Below, piece after piece: positions 7,587-16,934 of a stretch of DNA of 64,000 nucleotides. How positions within the stretch are numbered: position 1 is the stretch's first letter; each line of letters starts with the position of its first letter. The notes below the pieces were generated by a model. It saw nothing but the letters and a program-made list of their open reading frames with translations, ran no database searches and had not been told where the DNA came from. Both the position numbers and the translations under genes were made by a program. The DNA is taken from NCBI GenBank assembly GCA_963839955.1, contig CAWIXB010000001.1, forward strand, positions 2,852,001-2,916,000. Direction: 5' to 3'. This DNA comes from CAWIXB01 sp963839955. Its GTDB lineage: Bacteria > Actinomycetota > Actinomycetes > JACCUZ01.

Positions 7587-8768
7587 CTACACCGATTGTG
7601 CGATTTGTCCAGACATCGCCCGACGGGCGAGAAGCGTTGCCGCGCGTCGGGTGCCGGGCCGGGCACTGGCGAGGTCGAGGATCCCCGCGCCACGCAGCGT
7701 CGGGTCGCTGGGAAGGAGCAGGACGCCGTCCGCGGACCCGACGGTTCGCCGTCGACGTCGCGAGGCACCGGCATCGACGCCGCAAGTAACTGCAAGAGCA
7801 CTGTGTGCGACGGCGCCGTATCCCTGCTCCGCCAGGCGGGCGCGCAGACCACGGCCCTCGGCGTCGTGGCCGCCGGTGGCGCCGACCACGACGAGAGTCG
7901 TGGCGCCGGTCAGGGCGAGGGCCAGCACGTCATCCGGCGGAGCGGGGCCGAGGTCGACGACGGTCACCGCGACGCCGCGCTCGAGGGCAAGCAGCGCGGC
8001 CTCGGTCAGCTCGGTGACCGACTCCCCCAGCACCCTGGTGGCGGCGGGGCTGGACTGCGCGCGCACCACGAGCGGCATTCCGGGTGTCACCGGGCCGGGA
8101 TAGTTCCAGCGCCCCGACGCGCCGAGCTGCACCTTCCTCGCTGCGGCGGCCACCTCGGCGACCGTCGGCGAGTCCGGCTGGCCCAGCCGCGTCGCCAGGG
8201 TCGCGTGCACGGCATCGAGGTCGACGGCGGCCACCCGATCCTCCCGCACCCGGCTCAGGGTGAGGGCGATGAGCGCAGCCACGGTCGACTGGCCGGACCC
8301 AGGAGCGGAGCCGATGACGGCGATCCTCCGGCAGCCCGGCCCGTAGGCGCGCAGACCGACGGCCAGGTCGCGGTCCCGCCGTACGTCGGCGGCCAGGCTG
8401 GGCTCGGTGACCGAGCGGGCGACCAGCTCGCGTAGCTGCGACGCCCGGCGCCGCGCGACCGGCGGACGGTCCCGATCCAGCCGGCTCCTGGCGAGATGGC
8501 CCTTCGGGAGCCAGCGATCCCAGGCCCGGGGCCGAGCACGGCGGCCACCGCGGCCCTCGGTCCGGTTGATGCGCAGCGGCACACGGGCCGGCGTGGGATC
8601 GGTGGCCGGGGTCGGCTCGACGTAGGTCACCTGGGGTCCGAGGCCCATGGCCGCCAGCTCCGCCTGGAAGGCGTCCGGGAAGTCGTCACGGTCAGGGGCC
8701 AACCCTGGGTCGCTCGGCTCGTCGGCCCGGAACAGTCGGGACGGCGGCTCGGGAGTGGGCTCGGTCAC
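7587..8768 (-). CDS. T7SS-associated ParA/MinD-like protein with altered Walker A
   Basis: 393 aa. The N-terminal ~140 residues are Pro/Arg-rich and disordered-looking; the rest is a SIMIBI/MinD-type fold. Where a P-loop Lys should stand the sequence reads GSAPGSGQST (nt about 8280-8310), with Gln (CAG) replacing Lys. AAVDLD and VTVVDLG follow as switch and Walker B-like strands, and STPLVV-type strands are visible beyond. Such proteins (compare EspI in mycobacteria) accompany ESX loci and are thought to regulate or position the machine. The GTG overlaps the eccD stop (GTGA). The missing Lys suggests a nucleotide-binding sensor or pseudo-ATPase. Confidence 0.8.
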   Translation of the reverse strand: MTEPTPEPPSRLFRADEPSDPGLAPDRDDFPDAFQAELAAMGLGPQVTYVEPTPATDPTPARVPLRINRTEGRGGRRARPRAWDRWLPKGHLARSRLDRDRPPVARRRASQLRELVARSVTEPSLAADVRRDRDLAVGLRAYGPGCRRIAVIGSAPGSGQSTVAALIALTLSRVREDRVAAVDLDAVHATLATRLGQPDSPTVAEVAAAARKVQLGASGRWNYPGPVTPGMPLVVRAQSSPAATRVLGESVTELTEAALLALERGVAVTVVDLGPAPPDDVLALALTGATTLVVVGATGGHDAEGRGLRARLAEQGYGAVAHSALAVTCGVDAGASRRRRRTVGSADGVLLLPSDPTLRGAGILDLASARPGTRRAATLLARRAMSGQIAQSV

Positions 8769-10168
8769 GAGACGCGTTCGACCACGGAGGCGTACAGCCC
8801 GAGCAGCCCGGCGACCACGGGAACGGCGGCCATGACCGCGAGCCGCTCCGCGAGGTCGAGCAGCCGTCGGGTGCGCGCGGCGGCGGAGGGGCGAAGCCGA
8901 CCGGCAGACAAGACGACGAGGAGAGCAACCAGGCCGGCGAGCCCAGCGATGCCCACCGCGGGGCGATCGGCCGCGTCGACCGTCGCCTCGAGAATGCCTG
9001 CGGCGACGACACCCGCTCCGAAGACCCCCGCCGTGACGACGGTGAGGACCTGTGGGGCGCGCAGGAAGCCACGGGCCCGCAGCAGCAGAGCCAGCGCAAG
9101 CACGCCGCCCGCGGCCAGCGACCACCCGGTGCGCTCCCAGGCGAGGTCGCACAGCGCTGCCAGCGCGACCGCGCAGACCGACACCAGCGACCACGTCAGG
9201 GTGCGATGGCTACGGCCGACGGCGTCGGACACCCGCGCCGCGTCGACCGGCGAACCCGCGAGCGCGACGTCGTCAAGGACAGCCAGGCCTCCCGCACCGA
9301 CCGCCAGCCGAGGGAGCAGGCCGACGAGCAGCACGGCCAGCAGGGCGACGGCCCCGCCGGTCGGCGTCATCGGGGTGCCCAGCTGGACGCACCCCGCCCA
9401 GCCCGCGAGCAGGAGGAGTCCCGGGGCAACGCCGAGTGCAGGTGGGCGAACGGGAGGCACGGCCGCGGCGCCGAGAGTGATGACCACCGCGAGCGCCACC
9501 GTGCCACTGGCGACCGCGGTCGCGAGGTCGGCGGCGGCGGGAACTGCGGCACCGGTCGCCGCCGCGACCGGCCACGAAGCGAGGACGGCGCCGGATGCAG
9601 GAAGGTCGCGGCCGAGGCGGTGCAACACGCGGCCCGCGAGAAGCAGCGCCGCCGCGAGCCCGCCCGCGACGGCGATCAGGCCTTGATCGTCGGGGGCTGC
9701 GGTGAGCAGGTAGGCACCGAGCGCTGCCGACGCGAGGAACGCCGTGGTGAGTGACAGCAGCGCGCGCCACCGCGGGCTCCACAGGTCGTCGGCGGCCTCG
9801 ACGTCGTCCTGGACCGCCTCGATGACGTCCTCGACCCGACTGGGTGCTTGGGCCCGGTGCCGGTCGCGCAGGTAGAGCACCTCGCCGTCGACGACGCCGA
9901 GGTCGCGCAGCGACCGCCCGGGGGGCAGCGGGTCGTGGCCGAGGCGGGCGAGTGTCCAGGTCCGCGGGCTGAGCCCGGGCTCGGGCTCGTCGAGCAGAGC
10001 GATGAGGTCGCCCATCAGGCTCACGATCGCGACGTCGTCCGGCACCGCGAGGTCGAGCCGCCGCCGGGTGCCCACGACGGTGAGGCGGCACTGGGCGGCC
10101 GGGGCAGATCCGAGCCCGCGCGGATCGTCAGGGAGCGCGATGCCAGTCGTGCTCTGGTCCCCGGACAT
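8765..10168 (-). CDS. eccD: T7SS integral membrane protein EccD
   Basis: 467 aa, the usual EccD size. Residues ~25-105 form the ubiquitin-like YukD domain (CRLTVVGTRRRLDLAVPDDV ... LRDLGVVDGEVLYLRD). From about residue 130 there are roughly eleven hydrophobic helices, including ALLSLTTAFLASAALGAYLL and LLGLYASVVERVS at the C-terminus. EccD dimers form most of the membrane barrel of the actinobacterial T7SS and contact EccC. The gene is divergent from eccC with only 43 bases between starts, and overlaps the ParA-like gene downstream. Confidence 0.93.
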   Translation of the reverse strand: MSGDQSTTGIALPDDPRGLGSAPAAQCRLTVVGTRRRLDLAVPDDVAIVSLMGDLIALLDEPEPGLSPRTWTLARLGHDPLPPGRSLRDLGVVDGEVLYLRDRHRAQAPSRVEDVIEAVQDDVEAADDLWSPRWRALLSLTTAFLASAALGAYLLTAAPDDQGLIAVAGGLAAALLLAGRVLHRLGRDLPASGAVLASWPVAAATGAAVPAAADLATAVASGTVALAVVITLGAAAVPPVRPPALGVAPGLLLLAGWAGCVQLGTPMTPTGGAVALLAVLLVGLLPRLAVGAGGLAVLDDVALAGSPVDAARVSDAVGRSHRTLTWSLVSVCAVALAALCDLAWERTGWSLAAGGVLALALLLRARGFLRAPQVLTVVTAGVFGAGVVAAGILEATVDAADRPAVGIAGLAGLVALLVVLSAGRLRPSAAARTRRLLDLAERLAVMAAVPVVAGLLGLYASVVERVS

Positions 10169-10211
10169 GAGCGCATCCTAGGCAACCCGCGCTGGTGCGT
10201 ACCGTGGGCTC

Positions 10212-13200
10212 GTGAGCACCGTCCTTCTGCGCCGCCCGCCGCGCGAGGAGGTGCCTGCGCCGGAGCCGGAGATCGTCACGCTGTCGGACCCGCCGCAGCC
10301 GCTCGAGCGGCAGTCCGGTGGCCAGGGTGCGGTGCAGGTGCTGTTCCCCGTGCTCGGCACTGCCGGTTCGATGATCTACATCCTGGCCAACCCGCGGCCG
10401 GTCGCCATCGCCGCCGGGCTGGTCTTCATGGTGGCTGCGATCGGTGTCGGAGCGGGGCTCTTCTTCGTGCAGCGCGGCCAGCCCCGGCGGCGGCTGCGCG
10501 AGGATCGTGAGCGCTACCTCGCCTACCTGGAGCAGGTCCGCGACCAGATGCGCGACGCAAGGAAGCGTCAGGTCGCCGCAGAGGCTTACCGGCATCCCGA
10601 ACCCGACGCCCTGCTCGACCTCTGCGGCAACCGGGCACGGCTGTGGGAGCGGCGCACCGAGCACGCCGACTTCCTGCGGATCCGGCTCGGACGTGGCGAG
10701 ACCGAGCCTCTCCTGCAGGTCGACCGGCGTGGTGCGGACACACCGCTGGATCGCGCCGACCCGGTCTGCGCGTCCGCAGCGGCCGCCCTGGTCGAGGGAC
10801 AGCGTGTCCTGGCCGACCAGCCGATCGCCCTCGACCTGACCTCGGCCGGCATCGTGACCGTCTGTGGTGACCTGTCCGGCGGGCGGGCACTCGTACGAGC
10901 CGTGCTCGCGCAGGTCGCGACGCTGCACGCCGCCGAGGACGTGCGGATGGCGTTCTGCTTCGCGCCCGAGACCCTCGACGACTGGTCGTGGGTCAAGTGG
11001 CTGCCGCACACCCTCTCGGAGCACACCGTTGACGGGCCGGTGCGAGCGCGGCTCGTGGCGTCGGACACAGGTGAGCTGAACGAGATCCTGCGACCTGAGC
11101 TGGAGAGCCGGCTCGACGAGGCCGCACGCAGCAGGGCGACCGGGGAGCCGCTGCGCAAACGCATGATCGTGGTCATCGACGCCGCGCGGATGCCGAGCCA
11201 CCTGGGCTTCGACCTGGGTGACCCCGGCGTGCGACCCGAGCAGGTCGGCGTCACGCTCGTCTACCTCGTCGGGAAGCGACGACTCGAGCCGTCAGTCGTC
11301 GACGTACGACTGACCGTCGAGACCGGCGAGGTGCTGGTCGAGAACCTTCAGCGGGGCGACCAGCGCGCCGTACGAGGTGACGCGCTGAGCGTCGCCGAGG
11401 CAGACGCGATCGCGCGGGCGGTCACGCCGATCCGGCTCTCCGAGGAGGAGGACGAGTCGAGCCTCGTGGCGAGCATCGAGCTGCCGGACCTGCTCGGCGT
11501 GCCCGATGTCGGGAGCCTCGACCCTGCCCTCGCATGGCGCCGGCGCAGCTCGCGCGACCTGCTTCGCGTGCCGATCGGCCTGGCGTCGAACGGCCTGCCC
11601 CTCATGCTCGACCTCAAGGAGTCCGCGCTGGGCGGCATGGGTCCGCACGGCCTGGTCGTCGGGGCCACCGGCTCCGGCAAGTCCGAGCTGCTGCGCACCT
11701 TGGTGACTGCGCTTGCCGCCACCCACGACCCGGACCTGCTCGCGTTCGTCCTGGTCGACTACAAGGGCGGCGCAACCTTCGACGGTCTCGGCCCGCTGCC
11801 CCACGTGTCGGGCGTCATCACCAACCTGCAGGACGACCTCGGGCTGGTCGACCGCATGCACGACGCGCTGTTCGGCGAGCTGCGTCGTCGCCAGCGCATC
11901 CTGCGCGACGCGGGCAACCTGCCGAACGTCCATGAGTACAACCGGCGCCGCGACGCCGACCCGTCGATGCCCCCGCTGCCGTCGCTGCTCGTCATCGTCG
12001 ACGAGTTCAGCGAGCTGCTCACCGCGAAGCCGGACTTCGCCGAGCTCTTCGTCGCCATCGGCCGCATCGGTCGCTCGATCGGCGTCCACCTGCTGCTCTC
12101 CTCGCAGCGGCTGGAGACCGGCCGGATCCGCGGGCTGGAGAGCCACTTGAGCTACCGGATCGGCCTCAAGACCCTGAGCCCCGCCGAGAGCCGCGAGGCG
12201 GTAGGTGTACCCGACGCCTACGAGCTGCCGCCGATCCCGGGTTCAGCGTTCCTGCGCGTCGACACGACGGTGTTCGAGCGCTTCAAGGCGGCGCTGGTGT
12301 CGGCGCCGTACCGTCCGGCCCAGCTCACACCCGATGCCGCGCCCGGCGTGCTGCCGTTCACCGCCTACAACGGCCTCGCCGGGCTGGTCGCGCCCCACCC
12401 CCGGCATGCCTCCGGCTCTGGCCTCGGTGACGACGCGATGGGGATGGACACCCCGCACGACGGGCCGACGGTGATGGACGTCGTCGTGCAGCAGCTCTCG
12501 GGTGTGGGCCGCCGGGCGCACCAGGTGTGGCTGCCGCCGCTGGCAGCCGAGTTCGATCTCGCCAGCGTGCTCGGGTCGCTGGAGCACGACGAAGAACGCG
12601 GTCTGAGCGCGACCGGTCACCGGCAGGGCGACCTGACCATCCCGATCGGCCTGCTCGACCGCCCGCAGCAACAGCGCGTCGACGTTCTCTCGGTGGACCT
12701 TGCGGACGCCGACGGCAACCTGGGCATCGTCGGCGCGCCGCAGTCGGGAAAGAGCACCGCGCTGCGCACGCTCGTGCTGTCGGCCGCGTTGACGCACACT
12801 CCCCGCGAGCTCTCGTTCTACGCGCTCGACTTCGGTGGCGCGCTCGTGCCGCTGGAGGCACTGCCGCACGTCGGGGGCGTTGCCGGTCGCAGTGAGCCGG
12901 AGCGGGCGACGCGCATCCTGGGTGAGTTCGCCGGGCTGCTGGCGGTGCGCGAAAACCTGTTCCGGGAGCACCGCATCGACAGTGCGCCGACGTTCCGGCG
13001 GCAGTTCCGGACGGGTGAGACCAGGGGGCAGGCAGCCGCCGACTGCGTGCTGCTGCTGGACAACTGGGGGGCGATCAGGACCGAGATACCGGACGCGGAG
13101 GAGGTCGTCACCGACATCGCGATGCGCGGGCAGGCCTACGGCATGCATGTGATCGTGACCGCGAGCCGCTGGACCGAGATCCGGCCCGCGCTGCAGAACG

Positions 13201-14201
13201 CCTTGCGAGGGCGACTCGAGCTCCGCATCAACGACCCGTTCGAGTCACGGGTCGACCGCAAGGCGCAGGACCGCATCACGGATGCGCCACCGGCTCGAGG
13301 CGTCACCACCGAGAAGCTGGTGTTCCAGGTGGCGCTCCCGCGCGTCGACGGTGTGGCGCGGGTGGACGACCTCGGGGACGCACTGGACGAGGCGGTCGCC
13401 CAGGTGGCGCGGGGATGGACCGGACAGAGCGCACCGTCGGTCCGCGTGCTGCCGAGCTTGGTGACGGTCTCCGACCTGCCGGGGCTGGAGCTGCAGCGCG
13501 AGCCCGGGGTGCCGATGGGTATCTCCGGCGTGGACCTGCAGCCGGTGCTCGTCGACCTGTTCGGACTCGAGCCGCACCTGCTGATCCTCGGCGACGCGCA
13601 GTCCGGACGTACGGCGGCGCTCCGTCTGCTGCTGCAAGGGCTGATGGCCCGGTACTCACCGGGCGAGCTGCTGATCGCGTTGTTCGACTACCGGCGGACG
13701 CTGCTCGACGTGGTGCCGCAGGAGTACCTGCTCAGCTACGTCGGCTCTTCCGGTGGCGCGGAGGACGTGGTGGCTGATGTCTCGCGGGCGCTCAAGGATC
13801 GGTTGCCGGGGCCGGACATCTCCACCCGGCAGTTGCGTGAGCGGTCGTGGTGGCAAGGACCGGAAGTCGTGGTCGTCGCCGACGACTACGACCTGGTGTC
13901 GACGCGCAGCCAGAGCCCCCTGGACCCGCTGGCCGACCTCGTTCCGCAGGCCCGTGACCTCGGGCTGCACCTGGTGCTGGCACGGCGGACGGCAGGGGTG
14001 TCGCGCGCGGCGTACGAGCCGGTGCTGCAGTCGCTGGTCGAGTCGGGATCGCCCGGGCTCCTGCTGTCCGGTGACCGCGCCGAAGGCCCGCTGGTCAATG
14101 GTGTCGCCGCCCGCCAGCAGCCGCCCGGGCGTGCCCTGCTTGCGCGGCGTGGCCGGCCACCGGAGCCGGTGCAGCTGGCCTGGTCGGAGCCGGTGGAGTG
14201 A
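10212..14201 (+). CDS. eccC: T7SS motor ATPase EccC (FtsK/SpoIIIE, three ATPase domains)
   Basis: 1329-aa fused EccCa-EccCb that drives export of WXG100-type substrates. Two membrane helices lie near residues 40-80 (MIYILANP ... FMVAAIGVGAGLFF). Three FtsK-type ATPase domains follow, with P-loops GATGSGKSE (about 483), GAPQSGKST (about 840) and a degenerate GDAQSGRTA (about 1127), where Arg replaces Lys. Domain 1 has the Walker B LLVIVDEFSELL. In known EccC proteins domain 1 hydrolyses ATP and the later domains bind substrate tails, which fits the degeneracy of domain 3. The start is GTG at 10212, divergent from eccD. Confidence 0.95.
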   Translation: MSTVLLRRPPREEVPAPEPEIVTLSDPPQPLERQSGGQGAVQVLFPVLGTAGSMIYILANPRPVAIAAGLVFMVAAIGVGAGLFFVQRGQPRRRLREDRERYLAYLEQVRDQMRDARKRQVAAEAYRHPEPDALLDLCGNRARLWERRTEHADFLRIRLGRGETEPLLQVDRRGADTPLDRADPVCASAAAALVEGQRVLADQPIALDLTSAGIVTVCGDLSGGRALVRAVLAQVATLHAAEDVRMAFCFAPETLDDWSWVKWLPHTLSEHTVDGPVRARLVASDTGELNEILRPELESRLDEAARSRATGEPLRKRMIVVIDAARMPSHLGFDLGDPGVRPEQVGVTLVYLVGKRRLEPSVVDVRLTVETGEVLVENLQRGDQRAVRGDALSVAEADAIARAVTPIRLSEEEDESSLVASIELPDLLGVPDVGSLDPALAWRRRSSRDLLRVPIGLASNGLPLMLDLKESALGGMGPHGLVVGATGSGKSELLRTLVTALAATHDPDLLAFVLVDYKGGATFDGLGPLPHVSGVITNLQDDLGLVDRMHDALFGELRRRQRILRDAGNLPNVHEYNRRRDADPSMPPLPSLLVIVDEFSELLTAKPDFAELFVAIGRIGRSIGVHLLLSSQRLETGRIRGLESHLSYRIGLKTLSPAESREAVGVPDAYELPPIPGSAFLRVDTTVFERFKAALVSAPYRPAQLTPDAAPGVLPFTAYNGLAGLVAPHPRHASGSGLGDDAMGMDTPHDGPTVMDVVVQQLSGVGRRAHQVWLPPLAAEFDLASVLGSLEHDEERGLSATGHRQGDLTIPIGLLDRPQQQRVDVLSVDLADADGNLGIVGAPQSGKSTALRTLVLSAALTHTPRELSFYALDFGGALVPLEALPHVGGVAGRSEPERATRILGEFAGLLAVRENLFREHRIDSAPTFRRQFRTGETRGQAAADCVLLLDNWGAIRTEIPDAEEVVTDIAMRGQAYGMHVIVTASRWTEIRPALQNALRGRLELRINDPFESRVDRKAQDRITDAPPARGVTTEKLVFQVALPRVDGVARVDDLGDALDEAVAQVARGWTGQSAPSVRVLPSLVTVSDLPGLELQREPGVPMGISGVDLQPVLVDLFGLEPHLLILGDAQSGRTAALRLLLQGLMARYSPGELLIALFDYRRTLLDVVPQEYLLSYVGSSGGAEDVVADVSRALKDRLPGPDISTRQLRERSWWQGPEVVVVADDYDLVSTRSQSPLDPLADLVPQARDLGLHLVLARRTAGVSRAAYEPVLQSLVESGSPGLLLSGDRAEGPLVNGVAARQQPPGRALLARRGRPPEPVQLAWSEPVE

Positions 14202-14467
14202 GCAGCCGGTGCAATGAAGGCTCGACCTGCCGCGCCAGGCAGATGCAGGTGTCCCCAGTTGTGCCGAAGATCGCTACCAGCCCCCACAAAGCCCCTCGTG
14301 ACCGCCGGTCCGCCGCTCAGCCGTACCGCCCGCGGGCGCAAAGGCAGGGGCCCTACGTGGGGCCTGATTGCGATCACGAAGACGCAGGTCGCTGTTGCAG
14401 TCGGCGTCCGCGCTGCTAGACCTTGACCGGCACGCGCGGGATCGAGCCGAGGAAGGTCGGTGGCGAC

Positions 14468-14752
14468 GTGTTGGTCCGGGTCTGGCGCTACCAGGTGCCG
14501 GATCAGGTGCGTGCCGAGTTCGAGCGGGAGTACGGACCGGCCGGTTCGTGGGCGCTGCTCTTCGCCAGGTCCGCGGGGTTCGTGGACACCAGCCTGTACG
14601 TCGAGGTCACGTCGCCGGGGTCGTACCTCACAGTCGACCGGTTTGCCAGCGATGAGGACTGGGACCGGTTCCTCGACGAGAACCGCACGGCGTACAGCGA
14701 ACTGGGGACGCGGCTCGAGCACCTGACGTCCGCACAGGAGGAGATCACGTAG
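14468..14752 (+). CDS. Antibiotic-biosynthesis-monooxygenase-like (dimeric alpha-beta barrel) protein
   Basis: 94-aa small protein: strand VLVRVWRYQV, helix DQVRAEFEREYG, GSWALLFARSAGFVDTSLY, and the end SDEDWDRFLDENRTAYSELGTR. This is the order of the ABM/dimeric ferredoxin-like barrel fold. Members are small heme-degrading or quinone-oxidising enzymes, or have no known activity; none can be chosen here. The GTG at 14468 follows GAGGAAGG. It stands alone in a 266-base gap after eccC and converges on the SpoIIE-type phosphatase gene. Confidence 0.65.
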   Translation: MLVRVWRYQVPDQVRAEFEREYGPAGSWALLFARSAGFVDTSLYVEVTSPGSYLTVDRFASDEDWDRFLDENRTAYSELGTRLEHLTSAQEEIT

Positions 14753-14772
14753 GACAGACCGCGCGGCGCGGG

Positions 14773-16830
14773 TTACCGATCGGTTGTCACGCCGGCCTCT
14801 CGGGTGACGGTCGCACCGTAGTCGGCACCCATTGGGAGATGGCGGGCGACGAGCAGCGCCAGGTCGTCACGCAGCTCCGCGTCGACGAATGACCGTGCAG
14901 CCGTCTCCACCTCCTGCGCGAGTGTGGCGGCGTCGGCCCCGACGTTACGTTTCAGCGCCTGTTGCACGCCGTCCGGCCCGAACATGCGAGTGCCGTCCCG
15001 GCGCTCGGTGATGCCGTCGGTGAAGAACACCAGGGAATCGCCCGGCTGTAAGGTCACCGAGACCTCGGTGAGGTCGAGGTCTTCATCCATCACGCCCAGC
15101 AGGTCGCCCGGCGTCCCGACGGTCTCGGTGCTTCCGTCACCCCGCAGCACAACCTGCTCGGGGTGACCGGCGAGACAGATGCAGGCCTCCAGCCCGTCGT
15201 CCACGTAGGAGAGGCGCGCGAGGGCGACCGTGCAGAACCGAGTGCTCCGCGCGTCGTCGTTGAGCGCGCGGTTCAGCCGCTGCAGGGCTGCCGCGACGTC
15301 GTTGCCGTCGCGCATGAGCACCCTGATGAGGTCGCGCGACATGCCCGTGACCGCCGCTGCCTCTGCGCCCTTCCCGCACACGTCACCGATGGCACAGACG
15401 ACGGAGCCGTCAGGCAGCAGGAAAGCGTCATAGAAGTCCCCGCCCACGATCATGCCTGGCGCCGCCGAGTGGTAGCGCGCAGCGAGCTGGAGGCCTTCCA
15501 CGACCGGTAGCGCCGGCGGCAGGAGTGCCGCCTGGAGCGCCCGGGCCGCGTTCGCGTGCTCCTCGTGCAGCCTGGCGTTGTCGACGGCGAGGCAGGCGCG
15601 CCGGCTCAGCTCGAGCAAGGAAGCGAAACCTCTGGCGTCCAGCGGTTGCGCCCGGCCCACCATCAGCACGCCGAGCGTGCGCGAGCGGAGGACGAGAGGG
15701 ACGACCGCGACCGAGCTGCGATGGCCGTTGACAGAGACCGTGGTGGGCAGTCGCTCGGCCGGCGCCCCCGCTGCCGCGCGTTCGACCGCGGAGAGCAGCT
15801 CGCCGTCGCCCGCGAGGAGCTCGGCCAGCATGTCCGCGCGCTCCTCGCGGCGGTGGTTGGCGGCGACGCGGTAAGGGTGGCCGCGCTCGTCCACGGCGTA
15901 CGACGCAGACCAGTCACCGAGTCGCGGCACGACCAGCTGTGTCAACAGGGTGAGACCGGCATCGACGCTCACCGTGGTGGTCATCAGCTCGGTGGCCTCG
16001 GACAGGTAGTCCAGCTCGGTCTCTCGTTCGTCACCGGCACGCGCGACACCGTGCTCGTAAGCCAGCAACGAGAACCGCTGAGCGGCAACCCGCAGGAACG
16101 TCTGGTCCGCATCGTCGAGGCCATCGCGGTACACGGTCAGCGTGCCGAGCCGTCCATCCGTCAGCCCGAGCTCGGCGTCGTGCGCCTCGAGGCCGACAGT
16201 CTGGCCGCAGGAGGCCAGTGGATAGTCCGAGAACGCCCACTGGACCTGGCCGCCGGCCGCTCCGAGCGCCTGGACGACGCGGGCCAACAGCTCGTTCTGG
16301 TGCTGCTCGAAGGTGAGCGCCTTCAGCACCGACTGCGGCAGCAGCAACGTCTCGAACCGCCGCTCGATGCTGCGCAGCGCCGGCTCGTCTGCGACCGCTG
16401 CATGAATCTCCGGGGCTGCCCCGTCGGTGTGCGCGTCCTCGCCCGCATCGGTCGACACGCGGAACCAGACCGTCTTGCGTCCACCACGGTGCTCACTGCC
16501 CCACGCGTCCGAGAGCTCGGCGACCAGGATGAGCCCGCGGCCTCCCTCCTGAAGATCGAGCTCACTGACGTGGCTCGGCAGCAGCGGGCCGGTGTCCGCA
16601 TCGCGGACGCGCACGGTGATGCTGGTGCCGTCGCGGTCCCACTGGACCTCGAGCGCCGACGCGGCATGGACGACGGCATTGGTGACCAGCTCGCTGACCA
16701 GCAGCTGTGCGGTCGCCAGCGCCTCGCCCCCGAGCTGGCCGGTCAGCTCACGGGCGAGGAAGGCCCGGGCCTGCTGGGACGCGCGGGCCTCGGGTGGAAG
16801 CGTCAGCCTGCTACCCACCGGCTGCGTCAC
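14773..16830 (-). CDS. PP2C/SpoIIE phosphatase with N-terminal anti-sigma kinase and GAF domains
   Basis: 685 aa. Residues 1-130 are a HATPase_c of the RsbW type (N-box SELVTNAVVHA, G1 VRDAD, G2 GGRGL). A middle region of about residues 150-430 holds one or two GAF-like sensor domains. Residues 440-670 are a SpoIIE/RsbU phosphatase with the metal ligands GGDFYDA, IGDVCGKGAEAA and RDDLALLV. The protein therefore combines both halves of a partner switch: a kinase for an anti-anti-sigma factor and a phosphatase that reverses it. No STAS antagonist or sigma factor is encoded nearby. It is divergent, with 104 bases between starts, from the HAMP kinase, so shared signalling is likely. Confidence 0.9.
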   Translation of the reverse strand: MTQPVGSRLTLPPEARASQQARAFLARELTGQLGGEALATAQLLVSELVTNAVVHAASALEVQWDRDGTSITVRVRDADTGPLLPSHVSELDLQEGGRGLILVAELSDAWGSEHRGGRKTVWFRVSTDAGEDAHTDGAAPEIHAAVADEPALRSIERRFETLLLPQSVLKALTFEQHQNELLARVVQALGAAGGQVQWAFSDYPLASCGQTVGLEAHDAELGLTDGRLGTLTVYRDGLDDADQTFLRVAAQRFSLLAYEHGVARAGDERETELDYLSEATELMTTTVSVDAGLTLLTQLVVPRLGDWSASYAVDERGHPYRVAANHRREERADMLAELLAGDGELLSAVERAAAGAPAERLPTTVSVNGHRSSVAVVPLVLRSRTLGVLMVGRAQPLDARGFASLLELSRRACLAVDNARLHEEHANAARALQAALLPPALPVVEGLQLAARYHSAAPGMIVGGDFYDAFLLPDGSVVCAIGDVCGKGAEAAAVTGMSRDLIRVLMRDGNDVAAALQRLNRALNDDARSTRFCTVALARLSYVDDGLEACICLAGHPEQVVLRGDGSTETVGTPGDLLGVMDEDLDLTEVSVTLQPGDSLVFFTDGITERRDGTRMFGPDGVQQALKRNVGADAATLAQEVETAARSFVDAELRDDLALLVARHLPMGADYGATVTREAGVTTDR

Positions 16831-16934
16831 TTCGCCCGCTATGCGTCGATCTCGTCACGCGAAGCCCCCTGATCGGGCGATACTGGCGGGCACGCGGCCG
16901 CCGAGCCGTGTATCTGCCCGCGTACGGAGGCCCG

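Noticed and set aside
14202..14467. Possible small RNA or tRNA in the 266-bp gap after eccC
   Set aside because: No cloverleaf or T-loop signature; only a short GGCCC/GGGCC hairpin near 14350 without a T-run. Nothing can be supported there.
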